From: Novosphingobium sp049354825
GTDB taxonomy: Bacteria; Pseudomonadota; Alphaproteobacteria; Sphingomonadales; Sphingomonadaceae
Assembly (NCBI RefSeq): GCF_049354825.1
Contig: NZ_CP186480.1
Coordinates: 930,001 to 994,000 of the forward strand
Direction of reading: 5' to 3'
Length of the DNA: 64,000 bases
Shown here: positions 54,944-62,724 of the stretch, piece after piece
Layout of the letters: each line of letters starts with the position of its first letter
Numbering within the stretch: position 1 is the stretch's first letter
Program-made: the position numbers and the translations under genes
The notes under the pieces: model-generated
The model's database searches: none
Seen by the model: the letters and a program-made list of their open reading frames with translations, nothing else
Told to the model about the DNA's origin: nothing

Positions 54944-55819
54944 ATGTCCAGCACGTTTCAGCTCGATACGAGCACCAGCCGCGCCAATCCCACCCCCGCG
55001 CCGCTAAAGCGGCTGACCATCCCGGCGATCCGCGCCCGCAAGGCAGCCGGCGTCACCGCTGAACCGATCGTGATGCTGACCGCCTATACCGCGCGCCAGG
55101 CGCAGCTGCTCGACGCGCATTGCGACCTGCTGCTGGTCGGCGACAGCCTGGGACAAGTCATCTACGGACTCCCCTCCAGCCTTCCCGTCACCCTCGACAT
55201 GATGATCGCGCATGGCGCCGCCGTCGTGCGCGGATCGTGGCATTCGGCCGTCCTCGTCGACATGCCGTTCGGAACCTACGAAGGCTCGAAGGAACAGGCC
55301 TTCGCCAGCGCAGCGCAAATCCTCAAGGAAACCGGCGCGGCGGGCGTCAAGCTCGAGGGCGGCGAGGCGATGGCCGAAACGGTCGCGTTCCTAACGCGTC
55401 GCGGCATCCCGGTGATGGGCCATGTCGGCCTGACCCCGCAGGCGGTCAACGTGCTGGGCGGCTACAATGCCCGCGGCCGCAGCGATGCAGAGGCGGAAAA
55501 GATCGTTACCGATGCGCGCGCGCTGGACCAGGCGGGTGCCTTCGCCATTGTGATCGAGGGCGTGGTCGAACCGATCGCCATCGCCGCCACGCAGGCGGTA
55601 TCGTGCCCGACCATCGGGATCGGCGCCTCCGCCCAGTGCGACGGGCAGGTCCTCGTCACCGAGGACATGCTCGGCATGTTCGAACGCGTGCCGCGCTTCG
55701 TGCGCCGCTACGAGGAGTTGGCGGAAACGATCGCCGGGGCGGCCCAGCGCTATGCCGCGGACGTGCGCGCGCGCGCATTCCCCGGCGACGAGCAGACCTA
55801 CCAGCCCAAAAAGGGCTAA
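54944..55819 (+). CDS. panB: 3-methyl-2-oxobutanoate hydroxymethyltransferase
   Basis: A 291-residue PanB, the first committed enzyme of pantothenate synthesis (transfers a hydroxymethyl group from methylene-tetrahydrofolate to 2-oxoisovalerate). LLVGDSLGQVIYG gives the Mg-binding Asp, VKLEGGEAMAE the catalytic segment, GHVGLTPQ and IGIGAS the substrate loops. The ATG at 54944 is preferred to 54917. panC is not adjacent. Its stop overlaps that of the small membrane-protein gene (55816-55819). Confidence 0.96.
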   Translation: MSSTFQLDTSTSRANPTPAPLKRLTIPAIRARKAAGVTAEPIVMLTAYTARQAQLLDAHCDLLLVGDSLGQVIYGLPSSLPVTLDMMIAHGAAVVRGSWHSAVLVDMPFGTYEGSKEQAFASAAQILKETGAAGVKLEGGEAMAETVAFLTRRGIPVMGHVGLTPQAVNVLGGYNARGRSDAEAEKIVTDARALDQAGAFAIVIEGVVEPIAIAATQAVSCPTIGIGASAQCDGQVLVTEDMLGMFERVPRFVRRYEELAETIAGAAQRYAADVRARAFPGDEQTYQPKKG

Positions 55820-56040
55820 GACCCAGCACGCCAGCCCGAAAAGGCCAGCGCCGCAAACACCAGCGCTCCGGCCGACGCGAAGAACGACACCGTCGTCCAC
55901 GGCATGAACCCGACCGCGTCGGGATCGCGCCGACGCAGGCGCCGCCGGTCGCCCACGGCGGCGGCCAGTGCGATTGCCACGCAGGCCAGCGCCGGCAGCA
56001 GGAACTCGATCGCCCAGTCGTGGTCCAGGAATGCCGGCAT
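55816..56040 (-). CDS. Small membrane protein with two helices, unknown
   Basis: A 74-residue product, MPAFLDHDW at the start, with two hydrophobic segments (IEFLLPALACVAIALAAAV and TTVSFFASAGALVFAALAFSG) linked by a basic loop (RRRLRRRDPDAVG). The ATG at 56040 has AAGGA about 12 bases upstream. A much longer frame on the same strand runs antisense to the EamA gene and is not supported. It is convergent with panB and divergent from the EamA transporter. Function unknown. Confidence 0.62.
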   Translation of the reverse strand: MPAFLDHDWAIEFLLPALACVAIALAAAVGDRRRLRRRDPDAVGFMPWTTVSFFASAGALVFAALAFSGWRAGS

Positions 56041-56080
56041 CGTCGCTTGTCGTCCTTTCGGCGGACTATATGGGGGTCCG

Positions 56081-56986
56081 GTGGAGCAAACCAACCGCCC
56101 CTTCCTTGCCATGGGCCTGCGTCTGCTGGCGATCGCCTGCCTGTCGACGATGGCGATGCTGGTGAAGTACGCGGTCGGCAGCGGCATCGCCTTTCCCGAA
56201 GTGCTGTTCTGGCGCCAGTTCCTGATGGCGATCGTCTTGCTGGCCTGGCTCGCCGCGCGCCGCGACCTGGGCCGCCTGAAGACACGGCGAATGCCGATCC
56301 ACGCCCGCCGCGCGGTCCTGGGGACGATCGGCCTGTTCCTCAATTTCGGCGCCCCGGTGCTGCTGCCGCTGGCGGAAGCCACCGTGCTGGGTTTCACGAC
56401 GGCGATCTTCGCGGTGATCCTCTCGGCCGCGATCCTGAAGGAAAAAGTCGGGCCGATCCGCTGGTTCGCCGTCGTCCTCGGCTTTGCCGGGGTGGTGGTG
56501 ATCGCCGGCCCGTCGCTGGGCGATGCTTCCGCGTTCGGCGTTGCAGTCGGGCTTGGCGCCGGGCTGATCGTGGCGATCATCTCGATCCAGATCCGCGACC
56601 TGACCAGGACCGAGGATTCGCTCACCATCGTGTTCTGGTTTGCCGCCATCTCGACGCCGGTCCTGGCACTTTTCCTGCCGTTTTACGCGCATTCCCACGC
56701 GCCGTGGCAATGGGGCCTGCTGCTGGCGATGGGCCTGCTGGGCTCGCTCGTTCAGGTCCTGCTGACCGCGGCGCTACGGTTTGGACAAGTCTCCAGCGTG
56801 GTGGTGATGGACTATTCGGGCATCGTCTGGGCGACACTCTATGGCTGGCTGATCTGGGACGATTTGCCGAAACTGGCGACAATCCTGGGCGCGCCGCTGG
56901 TCATCGCCGCCGGAGCGATCATCGCCTGGCGCGAACACAAGCTGCACCTTCGTGCGGTGCCTGCCTCCAGTGCAGCGGTGGATTGA
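56081..56986 (+). CDS. EamA/DMT family transporter
   Basis: A 301-residue drug/metabolite transporter with ten predicted helices in two EamA repeats (ATVLGFTTAIFAVILSAAILKEKVG ends the first, DYSGIVWATLYGWLIWDDLP the second). The proposed start is the GTG at 56081 (VEQTNRPFLAMGLRLLA) with GGGGGT upstream; the ATG at 56111 is an alternative. The substrate is unknown. It is followed by the entericidin gene after 71 bases. Confidence 0.86.
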   Translation: MEQTNRPFLAMGLRLLAIACLSTMAMLVKYAVGSGIAFPEVLFWRQFLMAIVLLAWLAARRDLGRLKTRRMPIHARRAVLGTIGLFLNFGAPVLLPLAEATVLGFTTAIFAVILSAAILKEKVGPIRWFAVVLGFAGVVVIAGPSLGDASAFGVAVGLGAGLIVAIISIQIRDLTRTEDSLTIVFWFAAISTPVLALFLPFYAHSHAPWQWGLLLAMGLLGSLVQVLLTAALRFGQVSSVVVMDYSGIVWATLYGWLIWDDLPKLATILGAPLVIAAGAIIAWREHKLHLRAVPASSAAVD

Positions 56987-57057
56987 GGGAACCGGCGGTG
57001 AACCACGGGCGTTTTCCCTCCACGTCACGCAGAGTAACGGGTTCAAGGAGAAGTACA

Positions 57058-57171
57058 ATGGTTCGCAAGGTTGTTATCGCCCTCATGGCCACCGGCCTGA
57101 TCGTCAGCACCGCGGCGTGCAACACCATTCGCGGCGTCGGCCGCGACATCGAATCGGTCGGCGACGCCTGA
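57058..57171 (+). CDS. Entericidin A/B-type small lipoprotein
   Basis: A 37-residue lipoprotein, MVRKVVIALMATGLIVSTAAC then NTIRGVGRDIESVGDA. The lipobox STAAC and the tail NTIRGVGRDIESVG are the entericidin signature. AAGGAGAAGTACA sits just upstream of the ATG. It is expected in an envelope membrane. In E. coli entericidins are a bacteriolytic toxin/antidote pair; single copies like this are common in alphaproteobacteria and their role is unclear. Confidence 0.9.
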   Translation: MVRKVVIALMATGLIVSTAACNTIRGVGRDIESVGDA

Positions 57172-57177
57172 TTTTTT

Positions 57178-57211
57178 CGGCCCGGCAAGTGCTGGTGCGT
57201 TTGCCGGGCCG
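57178..57211 (+). terminator. Stem-loop after the entericidin gene
   Basis: CGGCCCGGCAA (57178-57188) pairs perfectly with TTGCCGGGCCG (57201-57211), 11 pairs, 6 bases after the stop. The T-run lies before the stem, not after it, so it may stabilise the mRNA end rather than terminate transcription on its own. Confidence 0.5.
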
Positions 57212-57270
57212 CCTACCGCCTTCGTCGAAAAGCGCGCCGGAACCACCGCCGACGTGGTAGGCGAAGCGGC

Positions 57271-58467
57271 ATGAAACGGGTCCTCTTGTCGGCTGCCGCC
57301 TTGGCGGCCATTTTTACGTCTCCGGCGCCTGCACAAGAGGTTCAACCTCAACCATCGCCAGCGCAGACCATCGTGGTCCAGGGGCGTTCGCTCAAAGACA
57401 CCGAAGCCGCCCTGCAAGCGTGCGTTGCGCGCAAGTGCCCGCCCGACCAGGACGTTCGCGCCAGCCTTGCCCATGCCGAGAACCAGTTTATCAGCGGCCG
57501 CTACGACGACGCGCGGCGAACGCTGAAGGCATCGCTGGGGCGCAACCGTAGTCATGCCAGGGCCTTTCCCGTAGAAGTCTCCGACCTGATGCGGGCCAAT
57601 GGCCGCATTGCCGAGCATCTTGGCGAAGCGAAAGATTTCCAGCTTTCCACGCTCGACATGCGCGACACGCTGAAGGCGGCGTTCGGGGCCGACGATTTCC
57701 GCACCCTCGTCGCGCAGGTCGAGGTCGGCGACAGCCGCGCCAAGCTGGGCTTCCCGGACGAGGCCGAGCGCATTTTCCGCGACGTCGAAGCCCGCGCCCT
57801 GGCGGCGGGACAGAACCGCGTCGCCACGCTGGCAAGCCTGCGCCAAGTCCTCCTCGACCAGGTCCGCTACGAGGATGGCCACGCCGACTACTGGCGCGCG
57901 CGTATCGACGCGCGGCTGGGCCGCATCGTCGACCATCCGCTCAAGGGGGCGGAGGATTTCGCCATGGTCGGCGAGGTCATGCGCGCGCGCTATGACCGTT
58001 CGGGCGGCAAGGCCGGCAGTACGCAGGCGCTCGTGGCGCGGTTCCTGGCCCGTGGCGGCGCCAACCGGCCGATCCTGCTGCATAGCGAGCCACTCAACAA
58101 CAACGATCGGCCAAGCGGCGACGATGCCAATATCCTTGCCCGCCTGGCCGCACCCGACATCCGCAACACCTGGGCCGACATCGGCTTCTGGATCGAGGCC
58201 GACGGCCGCGTCGGCGACCTGGAGGTGCTGCGCAGTTCGGGCGACAAGGGCTGGCTGGCGCCGGTGGCGAAGAACATCCGCAGCCGCATCTACGCCCCGC
58301 TGCGCAAGGACGGCGACGCCGCCCCGGGCTTCTACATGGTCGAGCGTTATACCCTGACCGCGCGCTTCAGTGAGAACGAGACCGGCACGCACTTGCGCCG
58401 GCGCGAGCCGATCCCACGGATCGAGCGGATCGACCTGACGCCCGATCCGGCGCCGCCGACAGGTTAG
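57271..58467 (+). CDS. Secreted protein with TPR-like helices and a TonB-C-like end, unknown
   Basis: A 398-residue exported protein (signal MKRVLLSAAALAAIFTSPAPAQ). The middle is helical and repeat-like (for example ASLAHAENQFISGRYDDARRTLKASLG, a TPR-type helix pair). The C-terminal ~90 residues, DIGFWIEADGRVGDLEVLRSSGDKGW and so on, recall the TonB C-terminal/secretin-type fold, but there is no anchor for a real TonB. The function is unknown. The stop overlaps that of the convergent ABA4-like gene by 4 bases. Confidence 0.72.
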   Translation: MKRVLLSAAALAAIFTSPAPAQEVQPQPSPAQTIVVQGRSLKDTEAALQACVARKCPPDQDVRASLAHAENQFISGRYDDARRTLKASLGRNRSHARAFPVEVSDLMRANGRIAEHLGEAKDFQLSTLDMRDTLKAAFGADDFRTLVAQVEVGDSRAKLGFPDEAERIFRDVEARALAAGQNRVATLASLRQVLLDQVRYEDGHADYWRARIDARLGRIVDHPLKGAEDFAMVGEVMRARYDRSGGKAGSTQALVARFLARGGANRPILLHSEPLNNNDRPSGDDANILARLAAPDIRNTWADIGFWIEADGRVGDLEVLRSSGDKGWLAPVAKNIRSRIYAPLRKDGDAAPGFYMVERYTLTARFSENETGTHLRRREPIPRIERIDLTPDPAPPTG

Positions 58468-58907
58468 CGCCGGCGCGGCGCCCCGGCGCGGGCCCGGCGT
58501 TCGCGCACCGCCAGCCAGGCCAGCAGGCCGAGCGGAGCGGCGACGAACGTCAGCACGAGCACCGGCGCCTGGACCAGGCGCGAAAAGCTCTTGTTGTCGG
58601 CATCGCGGGCGATCCACAGCCCGGTGAAGAGGTCGAGCGCAAGGTAATGCGTCCAGCCCAGCACCATCACCGGTGGGGACGCGAACGCGGCGGCCAGCCC
58701 CTCGGGCGTAAAGCCGGGCATGCCACCCCCGCCCGTTGCCGGGTGCGACAGCAGCCAGGCGCCGATGGCAAGGTAGGCCAGGCACAGCAGCCCGACGCCA
58801 AGATACATCACGGCCGAAAGCACCGCCGGCCGGCGCGGCGCCAGCACCAGCACCAGCCAGGCGATCAGCGCGGCTGCGTTGGTGATCGCGAACGCGGCGT
58901 GCGTCAC
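58464..58907 (-). CDS. ABA4-like (DUF4281) membrane protein
   Basis: A 147-residue membrane protein with four helices. AITNAAALIAWLVLVLAPRRP, LGWTHYLALDLFTGLWIARDAD and the final LLAWLAVRERR match the ABA4/DUF4281 family, named after the plant protein needed for neoxanthin synthesis; the bacterial role is unknown. The GTG at 58907 overlaps the stop of the upstream gene (GTGA), so it is coupled to the glycine cleavage operon. A longer frame (to 58943) runs into the upstream gene. Confidence 0.78.
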   Translation of the reverse strand: MTHAAFAITNAAALIAWLVLVLAPRRPAVLSAVMYLGVGLLCLAYLAIGAWLLSHPATGGGGMPGFTPEGLAAAFASPPVMVLGWTHYLALDLFTGLWIARDADNKSFSRLVQAPVLVLTFVAAPLGLLAWLAVRERRARAGAPRRR

Positions 58908-59395
58908 GCCGCCGCGACCTTGCGAACCCGCAGCCACAGCCACAGCTGGGTCGCGATGACGAGTCCGAAAGCGAAGCCGAGCAGCCCGTCGGTCAGCAGC
59001 GAAACGGTGTGCCCGCCAGGAGCGCCGACCTGGGACGGGCCGACCAGCCGCCGCGCAATCATCACCCCGCCGAGCAGGATCAGCCCGGCCGGCGTCTGAT
59101 GGATGAGTATCCTGCCGCTATCGGCGTCGCGCTCCACCCGCATGACGTGCGCGCGCGCCACCCCCAGCGCGCCGCCGATCGAAATCCCGGCGGCGAACAG
59201 CGCCCAGCCCAGCGCGCTGGGCGGCTGCGAGACGAAGACGAAGGCGATCACCGCCACCAGCAGCACGCAAACGATCGCGGCGCGCACCGGATTGAGCGGA
59301 CGGCCGCGGCTCATCCGCCTGATCCGGACCGCGAAGGCGGCCGCGATGACCACCAGCGGCAACAGCATCTGCCACAAGGGCTGGCCGCCGTTCAC
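58904..59395 (-). CDS. Membrane protein, DUF1453/CcdC-like (tentative)
   Basis: A 163-residue protein with about four hydrophobic segments. The N-terminal LLPLVVIAAAFAVRIRRMSRGRPLNP and the middle RILIHQTPAGLILLGGVMIARRL suggest the DUF1453/CcdC family, but the match is from memory of pattern only. The GTG at 59395 overlaps the gcvPB stop (GTGA, 59392-59395) and its own stop overlaps the ABA4-like gene. It therefore extends the gcv operon by one coupled membrane protein. The function is unknown. Confidence 0.7.
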   Translation of the reverse strand: MNGGQPLWQMLLPLVVIAAAFAVRIRRMSRGRPLNPVRAAIVCVLLVAVIAFVFVSQPPSALGWALFAAGISIGGALGVARAHVMRVERDADSGRILIHQTPAGLILLGGVMIARRLVGPSQVGAPGGHTVSLLTDGLLGFAFGLVIATQLWLWLRVRKVAAA

Positions 59396-60969
59396 GCCGC
59401 GGCGTCACCGCGCCAGGTCAGCACCGGCTTGCGCGCCGCCTGCGTCTCGTCGAGGCGGCGGCGGGGGGCGAAATGCGGTGCGGTCTTGAGCGTCTGGTCG
59501 CCGGCCCTGGCCCGCTGCGCCAGGCTCCGCAGCGATCCGATCAGCCGGTCCAGCCCGGCCTTGCTCTCGGTCTCGGTCGGCTCGACCAGCATCGCGCCGT
59601 GGACCACCAGCGGGAAATAGACCGTCATCGGGTGGAATCCTTCGTCGATCAGGCCCTTGGCGATGTCGAGCGTGGTCATCCCGTCGCCCAGGTCGTCGTC
59701 GCTGAACAGCGCCTCGTGCATGCACGGGCCGGCAGCGGCGAATGGCGCGTCGAGTACGTCCTCAAGGCTGCGCAGCACGTAGTTGGCGTTCAGCACTGCA
59801 TCCTCGGCAACCTGGCGCAGGCCGTCGGCGCCGTGGCTGAGGATGTAGGTCAGGGCGCGGGTGAACATGCCCATCTGGCCGTGGAACGCCGCCATCCGGC
59901 CGAAGGTGTCGGGATGCCGCTCGGGCGCGGTCTCTTCCTCGACCAGCGTCAGGTGGCCGTCCTCGTACAGCTCGGTAAACGGGATTGGCCCGAACGGACA
60001 CAGCGCTTCGGACAGCACGACCGGGCCCGAACCCGGTCCGCCGCCGCCGTGCGGGGTCGAAAAGGTCTTGTGCAGGTTGATGTGCATCGCGTCGATGCCA
60101 AGGTCGCCGGGGCGCACCTTTCCGACGATCGCGTTGAAGTTGGCGCCGTCGCAATAGACCAGCCCGCCGGCGGCATGGACCGCGTCGGAAATGGTCTTCA
60201 TGTCGCGTTCGAACAGCCCGCAGGTGTTGGGGTTGGTGATCATCACCCCGGCGACGTCCGGGCCCAGGCGGGCCTTGAGCGCCGCCAGGTCGACGCGGCC
60301 ATCGGCGGTGGCGGGAATGTTCTCGACCCGGTAGCCGGCAAAGGCGGCGGTGGCGGGATTGGTGCCGTGCGCGCTTTCCGGGACCAGGATGACCTCGCGC
60401 GCGTCGCCGCGCGCTTCCAGTGCGGCGCGGATGCACAGCAGCCCGCACAGTTCGCCGTGCGCGCCCGCCTTGGGGCTCATGGCGACGCCGCGCATGCCGG
60501 TCAGCGTTATCAGCCAGTGCGCCAGCTCGTTGATGGCCCGCAGCGCGCCCTGCACGGTCGAAACCGGCTGGAGCGGGTGGATGTCGACGAAGCCGGGCAG
60601 CCGCGCCATCTTCTCGTTAAGGCGCGGGTTGTGCTTCATCGTGCAGGAGCCGAGCGGGAACGGCCCCAGGTCGATGGCGTAGTTCTGGCGGCTGAGGCGC
60701 GTGTAATGGCGCACGGTTTCGGGCTCGGACAGGCCGGGCAGCGCCAGCGGGGCGGCGCGGCGATGCTTCGCCAGGCCGGGCAGGACCTCGCCGGCGATAT
60801 CCTCGAAATCGACGCCGGTGCCGCCGGGGGCGGCCAGTTCGAAGATCAGCGGCTCTTCGAGCATCAGGCCGCGGTCGCCGCTGGCGGTGTCGCGCGGCGC
60901 GTCTTCGTGGGCGGGATGCTGCGCCGGGCCCATCTCGGGACGCCAGCCGGCTGCGTTCACGGCGCTCAT
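59392..60969 (-). CDS. gcvPB: Glycine dehydrogenase (decarboxylating) subunit 2
   Basis: A 525-residue half of the split P-protein. It carries the PLP-binding lysine, Lys301, in NLHKTFSTPHGGGGPG. GSCTMKHNPRLNE and the tail with THR/LVEPTETESK are conserved. It decarboxylates glycine with GcvPA and passes the aminomethyl group to GcvH. The ATG at 60969 overlaps the gcvPA stop by 4 bases (ATGA). The frame is open further upstream within gcvPA, without family sequence. Confidence 0.96.
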   Translation of the reverse strand: MSAVNAAGWRPEMGPAQHPAHEDAPRDTASGDRGLMLEEPLIFELAAPGGTGVDFEDIAGEVLPGLAKHRRAAPLALPGLSEPETVRHYTRLSRQNYAIDLGPFPLGSCTMKHNPRLNEKMARLPGFVDIHPLQPVSTVQGALRAINELAHWLITLTGMRGVAMSPKAGAHGELCGLLCIRAALEARGDAREVILVPESAHGTNPATAAFAGYRVENIPATADGRVDLAALKARLGPDVAGVMITNPNTCGLFERDMKTISDAVHAAGGLVYCDGANFNAIVGKVRPGDLGIDAMHINLHKTFSTPHGGGGPGSGPVVLSEALCPFGPIPFTELYEDGHLTLVEEETAPERHPDTFGRMAAFHGQMGMFTRALTYILSHGADGLRQVAEDAVLNANYVLRSLEDVLDAPFAAAGPCMHEALFSDDDLGDGMTTLDIAKGLIDEGFHPMTVYFPLVVHGAMLVEPTETESKAGLDRLIGSLRSLAQRARAGDQTLKTAPHFAPRRRLDETQAARKPVLTWRGDAAA

Positions 60970-62324
60970 GCCAGCACCTCCTTGAGTGCGTCCGCCAGGG
61001 CGGCGATATCCGCGTCGGTGGTGAGTTCGCTGGTGGTGACCAGCAACCCGTTCGCCAGATCGCTCTCTGACGGGTAGAGCCGGCCCAGCGAAACGCCGCC
61101 AAGAACGCGGCGGTCGGCCAGTTCGCGCACGACCTCGCGCGCGTCGCGCGGCAGCACGACGGTGAATTCGTTGACGTAAGCGTCGTTGAGGACGCGCACG
61201 CCCGGGATCGCGGCCAGCGCATCGGCCGCCTGGCGCGCGCGCACGTGGCTGAGCGTTGCCATCCTGGCCAGGCCTTCGCCCCCCAGTAAGGTCATGTGAA
61301 TGCTGAAGGCCAGCGCACAAAGCCCTGAATTGGTGCAGATATTGCTGGTCGCCTTCTCGCGGCGGATATGCTGTTCGCGCGTCGACAGGGTCAGCACGAA
61401 GCCGCGCTTGCCTTCGGCGTCGACGGTCTCTCCGCACAGGCGCCCCGGCATCTGGCGGACGAACTTTTCGCGGCAGCCGAACAGCCCCAGGTAAGGTCCG
61501 CCGAACTGGAGGCCGACGCCGATCGCCTGACCTTCGCCCACGACGATGTCGGCGCCGAGCTGGCCCGGCGCCTCGACCAGGCCGAGCGCGACCGGCTCGG
61601 TCACGACCGCGATTACCAGCGCGCCCCTGGCCTGCGCGGCGGCGCTGATTACAGCCAGGTCGGGCAGGCGGCCGAGGATGTCGGGATACTGGACGACGAC
61701 GCACGAAGTCGCATCGTCGATCGCGGCGATCAGTCCGGCGGTGTCGCAACCGGCCTCCAGCCTGGGTGCCTTGTGGTCGATCTCGTCACCGGTAAAGCGC
61801 GCCATCGTCGCTATCGTGGCGGCATAGTGCGGGTGCAGGCCGCGGCACAGCACCGCGCGCTTGCGCTTGGTGATGCGCCCGGCCATCGCCACCGCTTCCC
61901 ACGCCGCGGTCGACCCGTCGTACATCGACGCGTTGGCGATATCGGTGCCCAGCAGGCGCGCCACCTGGGTCTGGAATTCGAACAGGACCTGCAGCGTGCC
62001 CTGGGCGATCTCGGGCTGGTACGGGGTGTAGGCCGTCAGGAACTCGCCGCGCTGGATCAGGTGGTCGACACTGGCCGGTACGTGGTGGCGATAGGCCCCC
62101 GCGCCCAGGAAGAACGGCACGCTGCCCGCGCTCATGTTCTGGCCGGCCAGCGCGGTCATGTGCCGCTCCACCGCCATTTCGCTGGCGTGCAGCGGCAGGC
62201 CGTGAACCGGCCCGTCAAGCCGCGCCTCGGCGGGCACGTCGGCGAACAGGGCATCGACATCGGCAGCGCCGATGACGGACAGCATCGCGGCCCGATCGGC
62301 CTCGGTCAGGGGAAGGTAGCGCAC
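60966..62324 (-). CDS. gcvPA: Glycine dehydrogenase (decarboxylating) subunit 1
   Basis: A 452-residue partner of GcvPB. MRYLPLTEADRAAML is the family N-terminus; FLGAGAYRHHVP, YTPYQPEIAQGTLQVLFEFQT and SNICTNSGLCAL are conserved. The start is a GTG at 62324 with AGGTAG-type sequence nearby and is confirmed by the family N-terminus. It lies 25 bases after gcvH. Confidence 0.96.
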   Translation of the reverse strand: MRYLPLTEADRAAMLSVIGAADVDALFADVPAEARLDGPVHGLPLHASEMAVERHMTALAGQNMSAGSVPFFLGAGAYRHHVPASVDHLIQRGEFLTAYTPYQPEIAQGTLQVLFEFQTQVARLLGTDIANASMYDGSTAAWEAVAMAGRITKRKRAVLCRGLHPHYAATIATMARFTGDEIDHKAPRLEAGCDTAGLIAAIDDATSCVVVQYPDILGRLPDLAVISAAAQARGALVIAVVTEPVALGLVEAPGQLGADIVVGEGQAIGVGLQFGGPYLGLFGCREKFVRQMPGRLCGETVDAEGKRGFVLTLSTREQHIRREKATSNICTNSGLCALAFSIHMTLLGGEGLARMATLSHVRARQAADALAAIPGVRVLNDAYVNEFTVVLPRDAREVVRELADRRVLGGVSLGRLYPSESDLANGLLVTTSELTTDADIAALADALKEVLA

Positions 62325-62349
62325 CCGCGTCTCCAGCTATCGGGGGCCC

Positions 62350-62721
62350 TTAAAGGCCCGCGACGTAATCCTTGTAGGCGGCCTCGTTCATCAGGCCGTC
62401 GAGCTCGGCGGCGTCCGCCAGGTGGATGCGGAACAGCCAGCCGCCCGTTTCCGCATCGGTGTTGACCAGCTCGGGCTGGTCTTCCAGCGCGGCATTGGCC
62501 TCGATCACTTCGCCTGAAACCGGCGCATAGACGTCGCTGGCGGCCTTGACGCTATCGACCACGCAGGGCGCGTCGCCCTTCTTCAGCGTGGTGCCGGCGG
62601 AAGGCAGGTCGACATAGGTGATGTCGCCGAGCTGGCCCTGCGCGTAATCGGTGATCCCGACGGTGCCGGTCTCGCCGTCGACGTCGATCCATTCGTGGTC
62701 CTGGGTGAAGTAACGGGCCAT
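62350..62721 (-). CDS. gcvH: Glycine cleavage system H protein
   Basis: A 123-residue lipoyl carrier protein. The lipoylated residue is Lys59 in VDSVKAASD. GITDYAQGQLGDITYVDLPSAG and the C-terminal GGWLFRI are typical. It shuttles the aminomethyl group between the P and T proteins. It starts 3 bases after the gcvT stop. Confidence 0.97.
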   Translation of the reverse strand: MARYFTQDHEWIDVDGETGTVGITDYAQGQLGDITYVDLPSAGTTLKKGDAPCVVDSVKAASDVYAPVSGEVIEANAALEDQPELVNTDAETGGWLFRIHLADAAELDGLMNEAAYKDYVAGL

Positions 62722-62724
62722 GGC

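Noticed and set aside
59392..61749. 785-residue extended gcvPB
   Set aside because: The extra N-terminal part lies inside gcvPA in another frame and has no P-protein sequence; the ATG at 60969 overlaps the gcvPA stop.
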